Source of the DNA: Hofstenia miamia
Lineage: Eukaryota > Xenacoelomorpha > Acoela > Hofsteniidae
Length of the DNA: 64,000 bases
Direction of reading: 5' to 3'
Assembly (NCBI GenBank): GCA_900660155.1
Contig: CABFPE010000004.1
Location: 3,086,948-3,150,947 of the forward strand
The notes beneath the pieces are model-generated. The model did no database searches. It was not told the DNA's origin and saw nothing but the letters and a program-made list of their open reading frames with translations. Shown piece after piece: positions 22,859-36,773 of this stretch; the first letter of the stretch is position 1, and every line of letters starts with the position of its first letter. Both the position numbers and the translations under genes were made by a program.

Positions 22859-23119
22859 TATTTTCATATCTTATATAGATATGCTTTATCTGTATATTAC
22901 ATTGATGTCTGCGTTAATACGCATTATAAATCTATTGCTGATATAGTGGTTTAAGTCCTATTTTCCAATACCGGTCGCTGCTAAGGAAACACTGCTGCTA
23001 AATATTGTGAAATCGTTAGAGCTACGTAAAATCATTCTGCAGATTTTCTTGTCTAAATAGTTGATGCATTCAATTTATTTTAGCTTTTTTCATCTAACTT
23101 CAGCAGATTTTGTTTAGTG
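22859..23119 (+). promoter_or_regulatory. 5' flank of HERC4-like gene with acceptor-like TTTAG 2 nt before ATG
   Basis: The 260 bases between the pogo-type element and the start codon end in TTTTGTTTAG followed by TG and ATG. That site matches the acceptors of this gene's own introns, so the mature 5' end is probably made by splicing (a spliced leader or a 5'-UTR intron), not by transcription start. Confidence 0.5.
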
Positions 23120-26100
23120 ATGTTCGGATGGGGTTCTACATGTTCCGGACAATTGGGTTGTGGTGCTATTGAGGAATCATGCATTACTCAACCCACGCAA
23201 ATTGACCCAAATTTCAAAGATCGCATAAAATCTATTGCTGTGGGTCGTGAACATTCCATAGTTCTTACTGCGAGTGGGGAACTGTGGTCATGTGGAAGCA
23301 ATGAATGCGGTGAATTGGCCACAGAGTTAGCTCATAGCAAATTTGCGAAAATTAACACCGTTATACGTTTCGAGGTTTCTTTCCAAAATAAAATTATTAA
23401 TGAAATTGAATTTCACATTTAATCATTTTAAACATGATTTCGATTATTATTTGGATTGTTAGACATGGGTTCTTATGATTAGGGTATTTAGCGAATTGCC
23501 TGTGGTGATGCGCATACCATAGCTATTTCTACTAATGGCGAACTGTATTCATTTGGATCTACGGCTTCTGGAGTGCTTTGTAGACATTATACTCAAGAGA
23601 CATTATTTCTTAGTATTGGTCCCATCGAACATTCTTTGCAATCGTTTCGAGTCAGTCAGGTACGTTGAATTAGTTCTACATGTAGATATGTTTTTATGCA
23701 AATATTTAGATAGCGTGTGGGAAGCGTCACTGTTTAGCAATAACTACGAAGGGTTCTATTTATTCATGGGGTGATAATGAGTTTGGTCAATTGGGTGTAG
23801 GTGTAGATGTTAATGAAACCGTTCAGCCACATCACGTGTTTTCTCTTACAGGTATTTTTTTCTATTATTAAATTTATTGCAAAAATGAGAGTTGATGTAA
23901 ATCAAGTGATTATTCGATTTTCTATACAATAATTTGTAGCTTATTGATTCTGCTCATTTAAAAAAAGCTTCATAAATTGTTAAGCTTATTAAAAGTCAAT
24001 TGGTATCAATTCAATGTTTACACTTGTGATTAATACTAGAATTCTTCCAATGTGCTCAATAAAACGTTAGCTTAATTTTGTAAATAGTGCAGTTACTATT
24101 GTTTACCCTCTTGAGAAATCATTTTGCACACTTTGAACTCGGTAAATGTGTAGTTTGATCTTTAAACATGATCTTATAGTAATTAATATGATCTATTTGT
24201 CATTAAGCTGTATTTATGACTGGACTAATAGAACTCTAGTTATTTACTAAAAGAACTCATTTTGATTCAATATTTGTTTTGAATCTTTTATCATGTTACG
24301 GAACCTCTTATCCCCGGTCTGTTGAAATTTCCTTATGGATGTAGCTGGCAAATCCGTAATATTCCATATTCAATATCAATTAGATGTGAATTTGTATTTC
24401 TCGCGTGTCAATTGGTCCAAATTTCAATGACCAAACATTCTACTGCAGATTTGTTAATTTTAGAGATAGTTGGACGAGCCTCTGTTGTTTTTGTCTAGAA
24501 AAAGTATAAATTTGTTTTGTTAGAAATATGTTTTTATCATTTCAAAGCAATGATGAGCACTCGTTCATTCCTGCATCGAAAACTACTTTCCGCTATTCCT
24601 TAACTTTTTAAATTTAGTTGAAGCTTTTGATTATCACACTTTGTTTTTTGTAAATTCCCTTGTTTCGGAGTATACTTTAATTTCCCAATTTTATTCAATA
24701 TAATAAATTCTTAAATTCCTAAAATTATAGATGGAAATAATTGTAGAAATCAGTCAAGATTTCTTGCAAATATGGCATAGATAGCAATACATGTTTTAAT
24801 TTTGCAAAACCGATTGCTTTAGGGCTTCCAATAATTCAAATTGTATGTGGTGGCTTCCACAATCTAGTATTAACAAATTCGAGGGCTGTGTTTTCATGGG
24901 GGCATGGTCAGTATGGTCAACTTGGTATTGGTGCTCTTACTCCTCATGCTTGGCCAACATCAATTAAAGCTTTGCGAAATTTGCGTGTATCAAGCTTATC
25001 TGCCGGGCTTTACCATTCAGTAGTTGTGACTGAACTTGGAGGTCTACTCACATTTGGTCTTGTATGCTTGCTTCTTAATTAATTTGCGTATTTCCACTAA
25101 CTGAATTTAACCACTACTACTCAGAAATCTTATTTTAGTTTTATTCAATGCGTATGTAGTAAATCACAGACGTAGCAAATATGTCAATTAAATCAATGTA
25201 CTTCATTATACCACAATTTATTTCACTGTATTTCATTTTAAAGATTCAGTGGTTGACTTCGACATTTTATTTAATATGTCCTATCGTTTACAGATTGCTG
25301 GAGAAGATTTTAACTTGTATCACAACATCTTTAGGGCAGCTCTGGGCAGTTGGGGCATGATTCTACCTCAAACGAAGCTCGACCTAAACAAGTGTTGGAC
25401 TTAATGGGAACCGATGTCATTAAAGCTGCCTGTGGCCGTCGTCACACTCTTGTTGTCACTAGAACTCCGTCTGGTAAAAAGCTTTTAGCATGTGGACTAA
25501 ACGCCACTGCTCAGTTAGGGAATGGCACACAAAGTCTTTCATGTGCTCTGCGCTTCAATGAAGTTACTCAAATGCCTTCAGATGTAAAAATATTTTTAAT
25601 TGGAAAAGAATATATATTGTATAAACAATTCATATTATTGCATATTTGTAAAGTGATGAGTTTTTTAGGACCAATTCGTTTTTTCAGGCATTCAAGCCAA
25701 TTTTCAGTTATTTATTTTTCTTTGAATTTTTCTGTAAAAAGATGTTTTGGAGAAGCGTATTTTTTTATGATAACTTTTCTAGACCTCTTAAGAATGGGAA
25801 TGGGTAAATTATTTGAATTGATGAATTTCCGAAATGTTAATGGGCATTAAAACTGCTAAATTAAATTTCATAGTAAAAATTATCTTACTCGAATCGGTTG
25901 TATAAAATCCGATTGGTTTGTGATTTTAAGGTTTTACCAATTTTTTGTAATTAATATTTTAATTTTTTACACAAATGCAATTACCAACTCATTCAATGAG
26001 TATATTTGTAGGTTTCATACGACACCATTCTCACTATTAATTGCCTTGTTACAAAATGTGGTCTTAAAGGTTTCTGTTATATTTAGTTATGTTGAATATT

Positions 26101-29100
26101 GTTTGTTAAAGTGACATTTAATTGTAAAAAATTCTGTAAAGCTTACAAAACACAAATATGCGCATGATACGGAGCCTCTGTAATTTTTAAGTTTTGTTTT
26201 TTTCAATATTTTAGAAGTTTTGAAACTTGATTGAAGTCTATTAGGAATACCTTAAATGCCTCTTTTTCTTTAGAAATTAAATGTTCGAATTTTTACTAAA
26301 ATTCGATATTTCAACTAGCGGAAGTTATTATCACATACTTAAGATGTCATGCATTCCCGTTAATTGGAAAATTTGTTTGATTTTTTTAGCTTTAATTTTG
26401 TGTTTCTTAATGACGTTTCAAAATATGATAACTATGATAAGATTTTTTATGAATTCACAATATATATATTTTAGATTGAACTAATAGCAACTGGAGGTGA
26501 TCACAATTTCCTTTTGACTTCTTCGTTAGCAATACCACCTCGAAATTTAGATCCAGATCCAATTACTATTCCATTCCTAAAGCGCTTGTGCCAATCAACA
26601 GTTTCTGTGAGGGAACTAAATACTCTGGAAACTTGTTTTTCTTCTTTGGAACTAATGAACAAATCTTTTCTCCAAGGTTTAGTATGCACAATGTCTTCAT
26701 TTATTTCAGTTTACATAGTGAATGTTCTGTGGTTTATTGCATATGTAAGCAGAGCAGTCGAATCCCACTCATTTAAAATGCTGTGATGTGGCATTGAAAA
26801 ATATGAGAATGTAATGTAACACCAACTATTTTCAAGTGATATGTTTTATTGGTCCTCGTTCAAATTGAACAGGTTGTCATAGTAGCAATTGTTTCCAATT
26901 GTTTACTAGAAATTTCACATTTCCATGCAGATGGTAAAATTTATTAGAAAGACAGAAATTTCATATGAATGACTTTCTAATAATTTAGATAACCACTACA
27001 ATTGTTGCAATAGCAACATTGGGTTGGATATTGATGCCATCCTCGACAATTTCGAGCGATTAGGCGGAATTAATAACGTCGAAGTTGAAAGAGTTATACG
27101 ACGTGGAATCGAAACACACCTTTTACCGTTTATTTCACAATTCAAACCTTTAGATTATGAGGTTAGTTACTACTTGATTGTAACTCCACATTTTCATTAC
27201 GTATAAGGCCGTCATTAACTAATTAACTTTAGCTGCCACTGCTTAAATTTTTGTTTATTCTTTCGAATCATTCACAATTTTTTGAGTTAGTTAATATTAG
27301 AAAAAAGCACGCATAATCTTGATTCGTAAAAATGTGTTCGGGCGTTTGTTTAAGGTTACATGGTGGTTCTCAATTTGAATACTTTGACTAAGTATATCAT
27401 TGGGACTGTGACCGTTACTGAAGACACTACTGACACTGTGGATTTCAAAATATTATTAATATTTTTGCTAATTTTGAGTGAAGGGTATTCCGTGCGACCC
27501 GATTGGACCTTAGGTCCAAAACCTTTTATGTAGCTAGTAATGGACCGGTGACCAATAAATGGGGGCTCACCAAAACTTATTATAACGTATTATGTATTCC
27601 ATATAATATTTCAATTTACGTAAGTGTTACAAACACTTTGGAATGGATTTTGCAGCTTTTATTCATAGTTTTTTTCATTTAAATTCCGGCCTCTTGATTA
27701 TTCCGAATTTGAAATTGATGTTGTAAAGGTATAAAAATTGTAATAAAATAATTCTCAATCATTATTCATTTCGGTACAGTTGAGTTTCGGCAGTCGTTTT
27801 AGTTTGAACAAAATTGCGAACGCTTGCATACCAGGCACCTAGCAGTGAGCAAATTTCAATCAGAATATTTCGTGAAACACATTTTTCAGTTAAATTATAA
27901 TTTTTTATGTTGACCGGGGTTCGTTATAATGAGCTATATAAAATAGTTCAAGCACGTCAATGTGTCCACCAAGAAGTAATTTTCAAGCTGTAGTCGCAAG
28001 TTATTCTGAGTACAATTACCATTTCCTCAATCTATCATTGTAGCGCATTTATTGCACATGTCTGTTTAGGCATTGCGAATATTTATTATTTTGCCATTGG
28101 TACATGTGATGGACAATCCTTTAATGTATCGTTCTCTTCTAGTGCCTTATGCGCGCGCTCTTCTTCGGTTAGAGCATGTTGCTCTAGCAATCATTGAAAA
28201 GTGGTGGGAGCGCATTGGAAAACAAGCTTTCTCCAAACTACTTGCTGTTTTTAGGGTAATACTTTGATTAGCAATGCTCTCTTATAGAGTTTTAAAAGTC
28301 TTATGACAGTTTGTATTATTGATTTTCCAGTGAGTGACTATGTGTATGTACTCATTTAATTGAACATGTTTGTTTTTGCAATTTTGAAATCTATTGTTAA
28401 ATTGTATTAAAGAAATGCATTTCTCTTCATAAATTATTGAACATTCCGAGCCAATCAAAGTTCTCATTTAGACCACATTACAACATGTTGCTACTATTCC
28501 TCATGATAAGGAGTCAGTGAGAGAAAATGAGGCTCGCGTTGAGTGCTTAATGGTTTGTGTGCGTGCAATGGAACGCATTTATGGAGTCAATGTGCGACTA
28601 CCTATTCAAGAACAACTGCCAGCTCGACGTTTTTATCTGCCAGAACTCACCGATAAAATTCACTTGGATAAAGATTTTATTGTCTGGATGCAACAGCAAC
28701 AAGCTTCTGAAGACAAGGTAGCCATTTTCAATGCTCTAGCTAATTGTAGTATTACTTTTCGAGTATTCATACATAGAGTAATAATATAGTGATATGAATA
28801 TTCAAAATGTTTTCAACACACAAGTGGTGTAAGAACACTGAATTGATTTAATGAAAATCGCAAAATTAATAAATGCAAAATACATAATTTGTGAAATTAT
28901 TACAAAACAACCTAAAATGCGTGTTTTTTTTTACCTGCTATAATATTTTGATTATACATTGTTGACAACATTGCGTTTTATTGCTTAATTTTTTTGCACT
29001 TTTACTAGTTATATAGCATTGAATTTGAATTGGTATTGACGATTCCTACAACATTTTGTAACTAAACATAAAAATTTTGAATTCTTTATCCTGAGAATGA

Positions 29101-32100
29101 CTTTTATTTCAGGGTCCTGGAGCGCTTTCCAAGAGAAATGACTTCAAAGTTGTAGCAATTTGTAATTTTCCATTCCTACTTAATGTCGCCAGCAAAGCTC
29201 GTCTCTTGCATGTGGAGGCCATAGTTCATATGCGAGCAGCCATCGACGCTGCCAACTATCGTAACATCAGTGAACTGCTAATTGGTAGTGGTGTGATTGA
29301 ATCACCGTTTCTCGTTCTATCTGTAAGAAGAGAAAACTTTGTCGCAGACACTTTTTCGTTTCTTAGTGTATTACCAGCTAGAGAATTGAAAAAACCTCTG
29401 AGAGTAAAGTTTGAAGGTGAAGAGGGGTATGTATGACTTTCCAACCGAAATTCTTTACCAAAATTTACAATTAATTATTTTTAATTAATATATATTTTCT
29501 TAGATATTACCAAATATTTAAAACTTTCAAATCTATTCATTGTATACATTCGATTTTTCATGACATTTCAATTTTCTTCGTATTTTGCATTATTTAGTAA
29601 TAGCGATTTAAAATGCAATTAGCTTCGCTTGATTTAGCATGGATGCAGGTGGAGTACGTAAAGAGTTATTTATGATGATAATGGATGAAATGATGAACGT
29701 TAAATATGGAATGTTTAAGCCTACTGAAGCTGGTCAGTACAGATGGTTCACTGGGGCCATGGTAGAAGAAAATGACAAACAACTTTATTTCTTAGTTGGT
29801 CTTATATGCGGACTATCAATATATAATGACACAATTATTGATCTTCGCTTTCCTGAAGTATTATACAAAAAACTTCTTTCCAAGTAAAGTTTTTTCATTT
29901 AAGACATATATCCTCATTTCATGTAACTAATTTGGGTTCTCATTTAAATATAGTCTTTGCCTTAAACTAACAACTCCTTGATATAATAGGAATTCAAGCT
30001 TATAATAGGTCATGCATGGCTGCATTTCATCTTCAATTTTATTAAATGTTGATATGATTGTTAGTGAAAAGAATGAAAAATGATTGACTGCTTGCATGAG
30101 TTTTGGTTTATATTTATCTAGTAAAATGTAGCTAGTCTTGAATTTGCTGTTTCTATTGGTTAATTAAGTTACAGTATTTACTGTTAATCTTTATCTTAAA
30201 TTTTTGAATTCAGTGTACATGTTACCATAAAAGATTTGAAATGATAACTTCATTAAATCATAATTGAAGTTTATATTGTAGGATACAAATCACAATCAGT
30301 ATGATGTAGCAGCAAACGTGAAAGAGCTTGCAATTCAAAAATTTATATTGATTTTGTTTAAAAATACTGTAATGAATCAGTCCGTGTAGCATCTCCTGCG
30401 ATTATAGTATGATCAGGCGTCAGAGGTATTTCACAAAAGTGAGTGATGCTGACGGGGGTTGCATTATTTATGACAACATGAATCAAAATCCATGCAGACA
30501 TGTGTTCTCAATTGGTTGGCTGATTAATACATAAACTTAATCAATTTAAGAGACCGGTGAACAAAAACGTCTGTTATATGTATTGCTACCCTTATACTCA
30601 TTTTTTTTAAAAACTAGATAGTTGTTTTTTCAATGTTTTCATTTTCAAAATTTAAGGTACACTTTGCTCTCTAGTATCAATTAATTGTTTAATTTGCCAA
30701 GCCGATAAATTACGGTTCGCTTCAAAGTTTGAAGCTTGTAAATGTCCTTTACTCATTGATTGTCAGGAAAATACTAATATCTATTATTCTTATTCGCAGA
30801 CATAATTTCAGAATTGGAACTCGCAATGCTAATGTGTATTTTTGAAAGTTTCTTTTACAGAAATGAATGTTCTTATCTTCTAGTTTAGTTGAATAAATTG
30901 TCCTTTGTTTCCACTACACGATTTACATTAACATTAATATCAATTTATCAAGAAATATTTTAAATTTGAAAATAAATTTGATACATACTTTTAATTAAAA
31001 CAAAAATGAGTCATTGTGTTTTTAAATCTATTGAGATATCATTTGCAATTTAATAACTCTTTTAAATGCAGTGTTTCAACTTGTAGGGTTTAGGATTGTT
31101 GATCTTGAAGATCTGGCTGATATGGATCCTACTATGTACAAAGGATTGAAACATCTCTTGGAATATAATGAACCCGATATTGAGGAAGTGTTTGATTTGA
31201 ATTTTGAAGTAAATCGTGAGATTTTCGGGGAAACTATTGTTTATCCATTGGTTCCTAATGGTGCTTCTATCCAAGTTACTAATGATAATAAGGTAGTTTT
31301 TGAAACAGTTTGCTAAATTTTCCATTATTCTTGATTGTAGCATTATTGGGAATATATCGATATTGCAATTAGTTTTTACATATTTACAAATTATATTATA
31401 TAAAATACATCTGTACAAAATATCTTTCATTCTTATAAATGTTGATTTTTATTATTTGAATATTTAAGACACATGCATATTCATTCATTGATTTTGCACA
31501 TTAATATCATAAATTTTTTCATATTTGCATATGATTGTTTTTCTTTAACTACTTCTCATTTGTTTGCTATTGTAGAGGTATTTTTGCTCTTTGATCTAAC
31601 CTAGCTTGATGAAAGTTCAGATGATAAATTTATCGTCCGCTTTTGTGTTTTATGAATTATCATTGTGAATATATGAATTTATGATATTTTTAGAGAACAG
31701 ATTTAAAGATCTAATCACACTAATAGAAATTAAAAGTTTTTGTATTCGCTTATAATAGCGCAGTTTATGTTAGCGTTCTTCTAATCTATAGACTGAATTT
31801 CATTGTATTTTAGAGTATTTATGTGAACACCTATGTTGACTACATTCTAAACAAACAGGTTGAAGAGCAATATTCCTCATTTGCCAAAGGGTTTATGCGA
31901 GTCTGTGGTGAAAGCAGTGTTCTCAACTTCTTCCAGCCTGCTGAATTGATGGAACTTGTTGCTGGAAATCCTCATTGCGATTTGTATGAGCTACGAGAAC
32001 ACACCAAATATCAGGTACCCTTATCTGTGAAATTGGATTTAAAAATCGTGAGGTACTGTAACTTTAGTTTTTTCATCTATAGTGATAGTGAGTTTAGTCA

Positions 32101-32603
32101 TATAATTTTTGTGCTTTTTGATGCCATTTAGAATTTTTATTTATTTTTGTGTTAATTTTTAAATCGTTTAAACAATTTGTATAATTCAATTGTCAATTTA
32201 GGATTGAAACTTAATTGTTAATAGTTTTGACATTTTAATACAACTATTTTAACTTAATATTTTTAATATTCCATATTTCTATCATGTGTAATTTTGAAAT
32301 ATTTAGGGTTATTATAATAGCACTCATCCTACCATTAATTATTTTTGGCAAGTACTCCTTGAACTAAATGAAAGAGACAAAACCCGTTTTATGATGTTTT
32401 TGACTGGTTCTCCACGTGTTCCTGTCCAAGGAATGCAGTCTCTCAATTTCGTAATCCAGCCAATGGGAACAGACGAACATCATATTCCAGTGGCGCATAC
32501 CTGCTTCAACATTCTTGATCTTCCAAGTTATTCGTCACCAGAAATTCTCCGCAGCAAATTAATGATTGCACTTGACAACTATCATGGGTTTTCATTAGTG
32601 TAG
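23120..32603 (+). CDS. HERC4: HERC3/HERC4-type E3 ubiquitin ligase, 14 exons, complete
   Basis: Cytosolic RCC1-repeat plus HECT ubiquitin-protein ligase. Exons: 23120-23374, 23492-23659, 23710-23851, 24823-25061, 25335-25583, 26475-26676, 26989-27161, 28070-28255, 28472-28717, 29113-29426, 29638-29883, 31094-31292, 31814-32014, 32307-32603. All joins hold frame and give 1,038 residues (human HERC4 about 1,057). Residues 1 to about 345 are an RCC1-like propeller: MFGWG at the start, SWGDNEFGQLG at 160-170, SWGHGQYGQLG at 213-223, GQLGH at 272-276. A linker follows, sharing LETCFSSLELMNKSFL, DNHY and ALRIFIILPL with the family. The HECT domain is about 686-1038, with VRRENFVADT, DAGGVRKELF and YGMF. 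The catalytic Cys is C1006 in AHTCFN, 32 residues before the end as in human. The ATG aligns with the family start. Introns are 50 to 1,210 bp; 12 of 13 end in TTTAG. No break was found. Confidence 0.94.
29884..31093 (+). other. HERC4 intron 11, largest intron
   Basis: 1,210 bp between a weak donor (CCAA/GTAAAG) and the acceptor GGGTTTAG. No transposon ends or coding resemblance recognised. The acceptor was chosen over a TGTAG eight bases upstream because only it keeps frame and aligns with the family. Confidence 0.7.
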
Positions 32604-33649
32604 TCCATTTCCTTCTCTGGCAGATATCAGGAAAATATCTAGCTTTACAAAGTGTTCTGCATTTAAAATTAAGGATTTGCAATCATGCAGGGCTGTAATA
32701 TTTTATTCAATTGCAAAGTTGTAACAAATGTCATTTTTACCATTTTGGAATTTTTTATTTGAATTTGACATAGTAAATTGTTATTTATAGGTAATACTTG
32801 GATTTAGTATACTTGAATTTAATTGACATTGCTGCAATCTCCTTTGCTCTTTCTAATATTATTAAGGTCTTCAATTAATTATACTTTCATTGTGCCATAT
32901 CTTCAGTATTCATTTATCAGAATTTGCATTTTAGGTTTTTAATTTAGTCTATGTATATTGCAAAATGTTGTATAGCAAACGTACTTATTATACATATATA
33001 ATTCAAACTACCCAAAGATTTGCACGAGTTCAAAAATAGTCTGTTGTTGTAATCCAATAAGATGCAAAGCTTATGGTCTCAAAAGCATATATTGCAATTT
33101 TTTTATAAAAAGCAATAATAGAAATTTCGAAAAGCAATTATAATATATCAAACTGCTAAGGCACTGTTATTGCTAGCAACAAAAATATATATTAAAAAAT
33201 TTAAAGCCCAACCCGCGCTAATGTCCTAACTTCATTAAAAAACAGTATGCATTCAACTATCAAATGCCAATGTTTTGAAAGATTACTGAATGTATATTTG
33301 CTTTTATAAATGAAGATGCTAACACTCTAAAAGTTTTTTAACGTTTTAAAATTTACAAAGCCTTAAGAATTGACGAAGTTTATATTGCAAAAAATTTGGT
33401 AACGGGATTTAAATAAATGAACGGGGTCGCCGGATCACTGGGCACAAATGTTCCCCGAGTTCAACTCTGCTAAAAACCTTTAGACGTTTTTTACAACCGT
33501 ACTTTTTCCTCACAAACTTTCACCATAACAGAAAAGACTTATTCATAGATGTATCCTAGCATTCATTTATTAATACACTTGGCGGAAATTGTTGGAGAAT
33601 ATAATTAAAATGGTTTGTGACTAGATAACTTCAAAATATATTGTTTGGG
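32604..33649 (+). other. HERC4 3' flank, no further gene
   Basis: Presumed 3' UTR followed by AT-rich spacer. I saw no clear AATAAA in the first 500 bases; one lies near 33411. The short GC-richer patch 33421-33475 has no recognised origin. Confidence 0.45.
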
Positions 33650-34379
33650 GTAAATTTATTACTTCTCCAATAAGCAAAATATTCGAAAAATTATTACATA
33701 ATCAAATAACTGAACCTTTAAATAAGTATAATTCATTATCAAACACGCAATTTGGATTTCGCAAAAATTTCTCAACAACTGATGCACTATTAAATGCTAC
33801 TGAAACTTGGAGAGCATCACTTGATTCTAATAAATTTGTAGGTATAGCTTGTTTAGATCTTTCAAAAGCCTTTGATTCGATTAATCACAACATACTAATT
33901 GAAAAACTATTTTACATAGGATTTTTTCATAATAGTAAGCAATTGGTAGCTAGGTACGTCAATCAAAGATTCCAAAGAGTTATATTAAATGATGTTTTCA
34001 GAATGGTTACCGATTTGCAATGGGGTGCCACAAGGTACGATTCTAGGCCCTCTTCTTTTTAGCATTTATGTAAATGACATGCATTCTATAACGAATTGCA
34101 ATTTAATCCAATATGCCGATGACACTTGCATTTTCAACGAAATCTATAGAATTGAATTGTAACAAATTGTCAAAATACTTTTGTATGCACAAGTTGAATA
34201 TTAATGAAGCTAAAACAGAATTTTGTATTATGCAACCGAATAAAAGCAATTTTGATGTTTCTGCAGTGACTTTAAATGTAAATAATATTAATGTTCCATT
34301 AAAAGACAATGCCTACTTAGCGACAATAATACACTACATTCATTTCAAGATTTTGTATGAAGTGCACACATACACATTT

Positions 34380-34419
<40 letters not shown>

Positions 34420-35290
34420 GTAAATAGCTTTTTGTAGTTTATAGTTTTTGTACCTTTTTCGTGTAGCAACAAATTGCTTTAAATCTTGTGGCAACTTTCA
34501 AGTACCTAGGAGTAACTATTGACTCAAAGCTAAAATTCAACTCTCACATCAAGTAAATAGTTAGAAATTAGCTATAGGTATAAAAAGTATGACACTAGTA
34601 GTTATGCAATTACCACCTTGTGCGATAATTCAATCCTTCCATGCGTTCATCATGAGTCACCTTAATTACGCAAACATTTTATTTACTGACCTAAGTGACG
34701 TGCTTTATAAAAAAACTGGATATTCAATTATGATGGGCATTAAATATCAACGAAAAACTCATCGAAAACCAAACACTACATTTCTAGGTCAATCCTTTTT
34801 CCAAAAAAACTGGTTATATTGAATACCCTTCTGAAATCCTTCAAGCTAATCAGAAACCTATCACCTTATAATACGATTAAAATACCGGGATTTACTCATA
34901 AACAGAATTCAAGATCAAAGCTTTTTACGTGTTAAGTATGACAAAAACGTTTTACAGAAATCCTTCATTAATGTCGCCATTCGAACCTGGAATTCACTAC
35001 CTCAAGAAATTAAAAATTTTGAAAAAATTTTTAAAAAGCATTTAAAAATCTTCCTTAACCAAAAATATATTCCTGGAAAATCATGGCTAGGATACAAATT
35101 TTATAACAATGACTATACTAAAACTCATTATTAAAATAGTACTATAGAAATTTATCCATAGCCTGCAAGATTTCTTTTGTAATATATGTGAATTGTATAC
35201 ATGTTTTTGTAAATTGAATGACGCTATTAAGATAAATTATCAGTTATTTAATTGTTAACATTTATCTGAATAAAGATTATCTTATCTTAA
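33650..35290 (+). mobile_element. LINE-C copy 2: reverse transcriptase pseudo-element with internal insertion
   Basis: Reads PISKIFEKLLHNQI, TQFGFRKNFSTTDALL, CLDLSKAFDSINHNIL, then after a frameshift GVPQGTILGPLLFS, the catalytic YADDT near 34113, KTEFCIMQ, FKYLGVTIDSK and a C-terminal FINVAIRTWNSLPQEIK block near 34970-35010. About 160 bases at 34325-34490, including an (AT)n run at 34384-34412, interrupt the frame between the palm and YLGVTID blocks and look like an insertion. The 3' end finishes in a TATCTTA-type tail near 35290. It is 5'-truncated before the RT. Confidence 0.85.
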
Positions 35291-35439
35291 TATGTATTTT
35301 AGATCCTAACCATTAAAAGTAGTGAATATAAGGATTTGTTTTAGGTTCTAAAAATGTTTTAATTCTGGCAATTTATAAACATTGGTTAAAGATGCTTTGG
35401 AAAAATTATGGCCGCCTTATAATGATATGGCCATGTCTC

Positions 35440-36070
35440 AACCCAAATGATTATTATTTGTGACAGGAGTTCATTGGGAGAAACAAAGAGTGAGGTGTTT
35501 TATTTTTAATCGCAGTAATTAAATTTCAAACGATATTAAAAGTAATAACGCATCAATAAATTATATAAAAGAAAATGTGAGATTTGTTTATGCAACGCGA
35601 AAACAGTCAAAACCTAGAATTAAAATCAATGCCAAATATATCCGATTAGTCCAATGTTATCTATAAAATCAATTGCATCTGTGGTGAGGACTATTTTGGA
35701 TATAGTAGCAGACAACTAAACAGAAGAATATAAGAACACGAAACTAAGCAACAATATCAGAACACCTAGGAAAATGTGGAATAAATTATGACACCAAAAA
35801 TTTTAAGAGCTAACATTCCCAACAAATTTTTAAAAGTAATCGAAAGTATGTACATAAGATCAATGCAGCCCAGTCTTGACACCAAAGATGATTACATATA
35901 TCAGCATAAATTGCCTCTAATCAACATTTAATTGCATAATAATATCTTTTAATTAAATAGTTCATATTTAGAGGGAATTTTTTGAAAATTGATGATGCTA
36001 AAGTTGAGCGAAATCTATCTCTTAGTCTAATGTTTTTATTAAAATTTCTAATGATCCTTAACAACAAGAT
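35440..36070 (+). mobile_element. Penelope-like element copy 1: GIY-YIG endonuclease fragment and 3' UTR
   Basis: A single plus frame from about 35650 to 35932 reads VIYKINCICGEDYFG, SSRQLNRRI, an EH pair, then LKVIESMYIRSMQPSLDT and YIYQHKLPLINI before a stop. The (V/I)IYKI...C.CG..Y.G start, the R..RI.EH block and the Glu in IES are the layout of the Penelope-like GIY-YIG endonuclease. Three internal stops show decay. Bases 35960-36025 (TTTAGAGGGAAT onward) match the 3' side of copy 2, so the two share a 3' UTR. No reverse transcriptase is attached. Confidence 0.75.
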
Positions 36071-36773
36071 TATGTTGTTCTTTCTTCCTCAAGAGTTAAT
36101 TACTTACAATATTATTACTTCTTTAAGTTCTTAATTAAAATTCCACCTTGTCTGAAGCTAAACTAACTATCAAAAAATTATCCACGCGTTAAATTTAATA
36201 AAATACAAGGCAACCCTATATTAACACTACTACTTATAACTGAAATGCAGTGCTAAGCCAATGAAATTCCTACACAAATTTAAAAAATAAGAAAAAGCTG
36301 GAGTAATTATTTACTCAACCAAAAGTTTATATCGGGAAGATCTCGGAGTTGATTTAAGTCTTATAACAGCGACTATACAATATCATTTAATTTGCATACG
36401 CTCGATTAATCAAGGGATTTCAAAACATTGATTAATAGTGCGATTAATGTGTTAATATAAAATTAATAAATTAGATTTTTGCGACACATTTCCCTCCTAC
36501 AATTAAAGCATTAATGAGAATATAATGTTAATGGAGATTCTAATATTAACTTAACTATTCAGCATTTCACTTTAAAATTACTATTTAATAATTAACAATT
36601 TTTTTTTCCATCTCAAAACTGTTTCATATGAAAGACAGAAAATGTTTATATTGAAAGTTGCTTTGTGCAATGTAAAATACTGTTTACAACTCTAAATAGT
36701 TGCAAAAAAACAATACAAATAAGACAGACACAAAAAAATTAATATTTACAAGAAAATTGCAATTAATATCATG
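36071..36773. other. AT-rich stretch, nothing recognised
   Basis: Between Penelope copy 1 and the next LINE-A end. No coding resemblance seen. Confidence 0.45.

Noticed and set aside
31081-31093. Alternative acceptor TTGTAG for HERC4 exon 12
   Set aside because: It breaks frame. The TTTAG ending at 31093 keeps frame and restores the aligned K-x-x-D-L-E-D-L segment.
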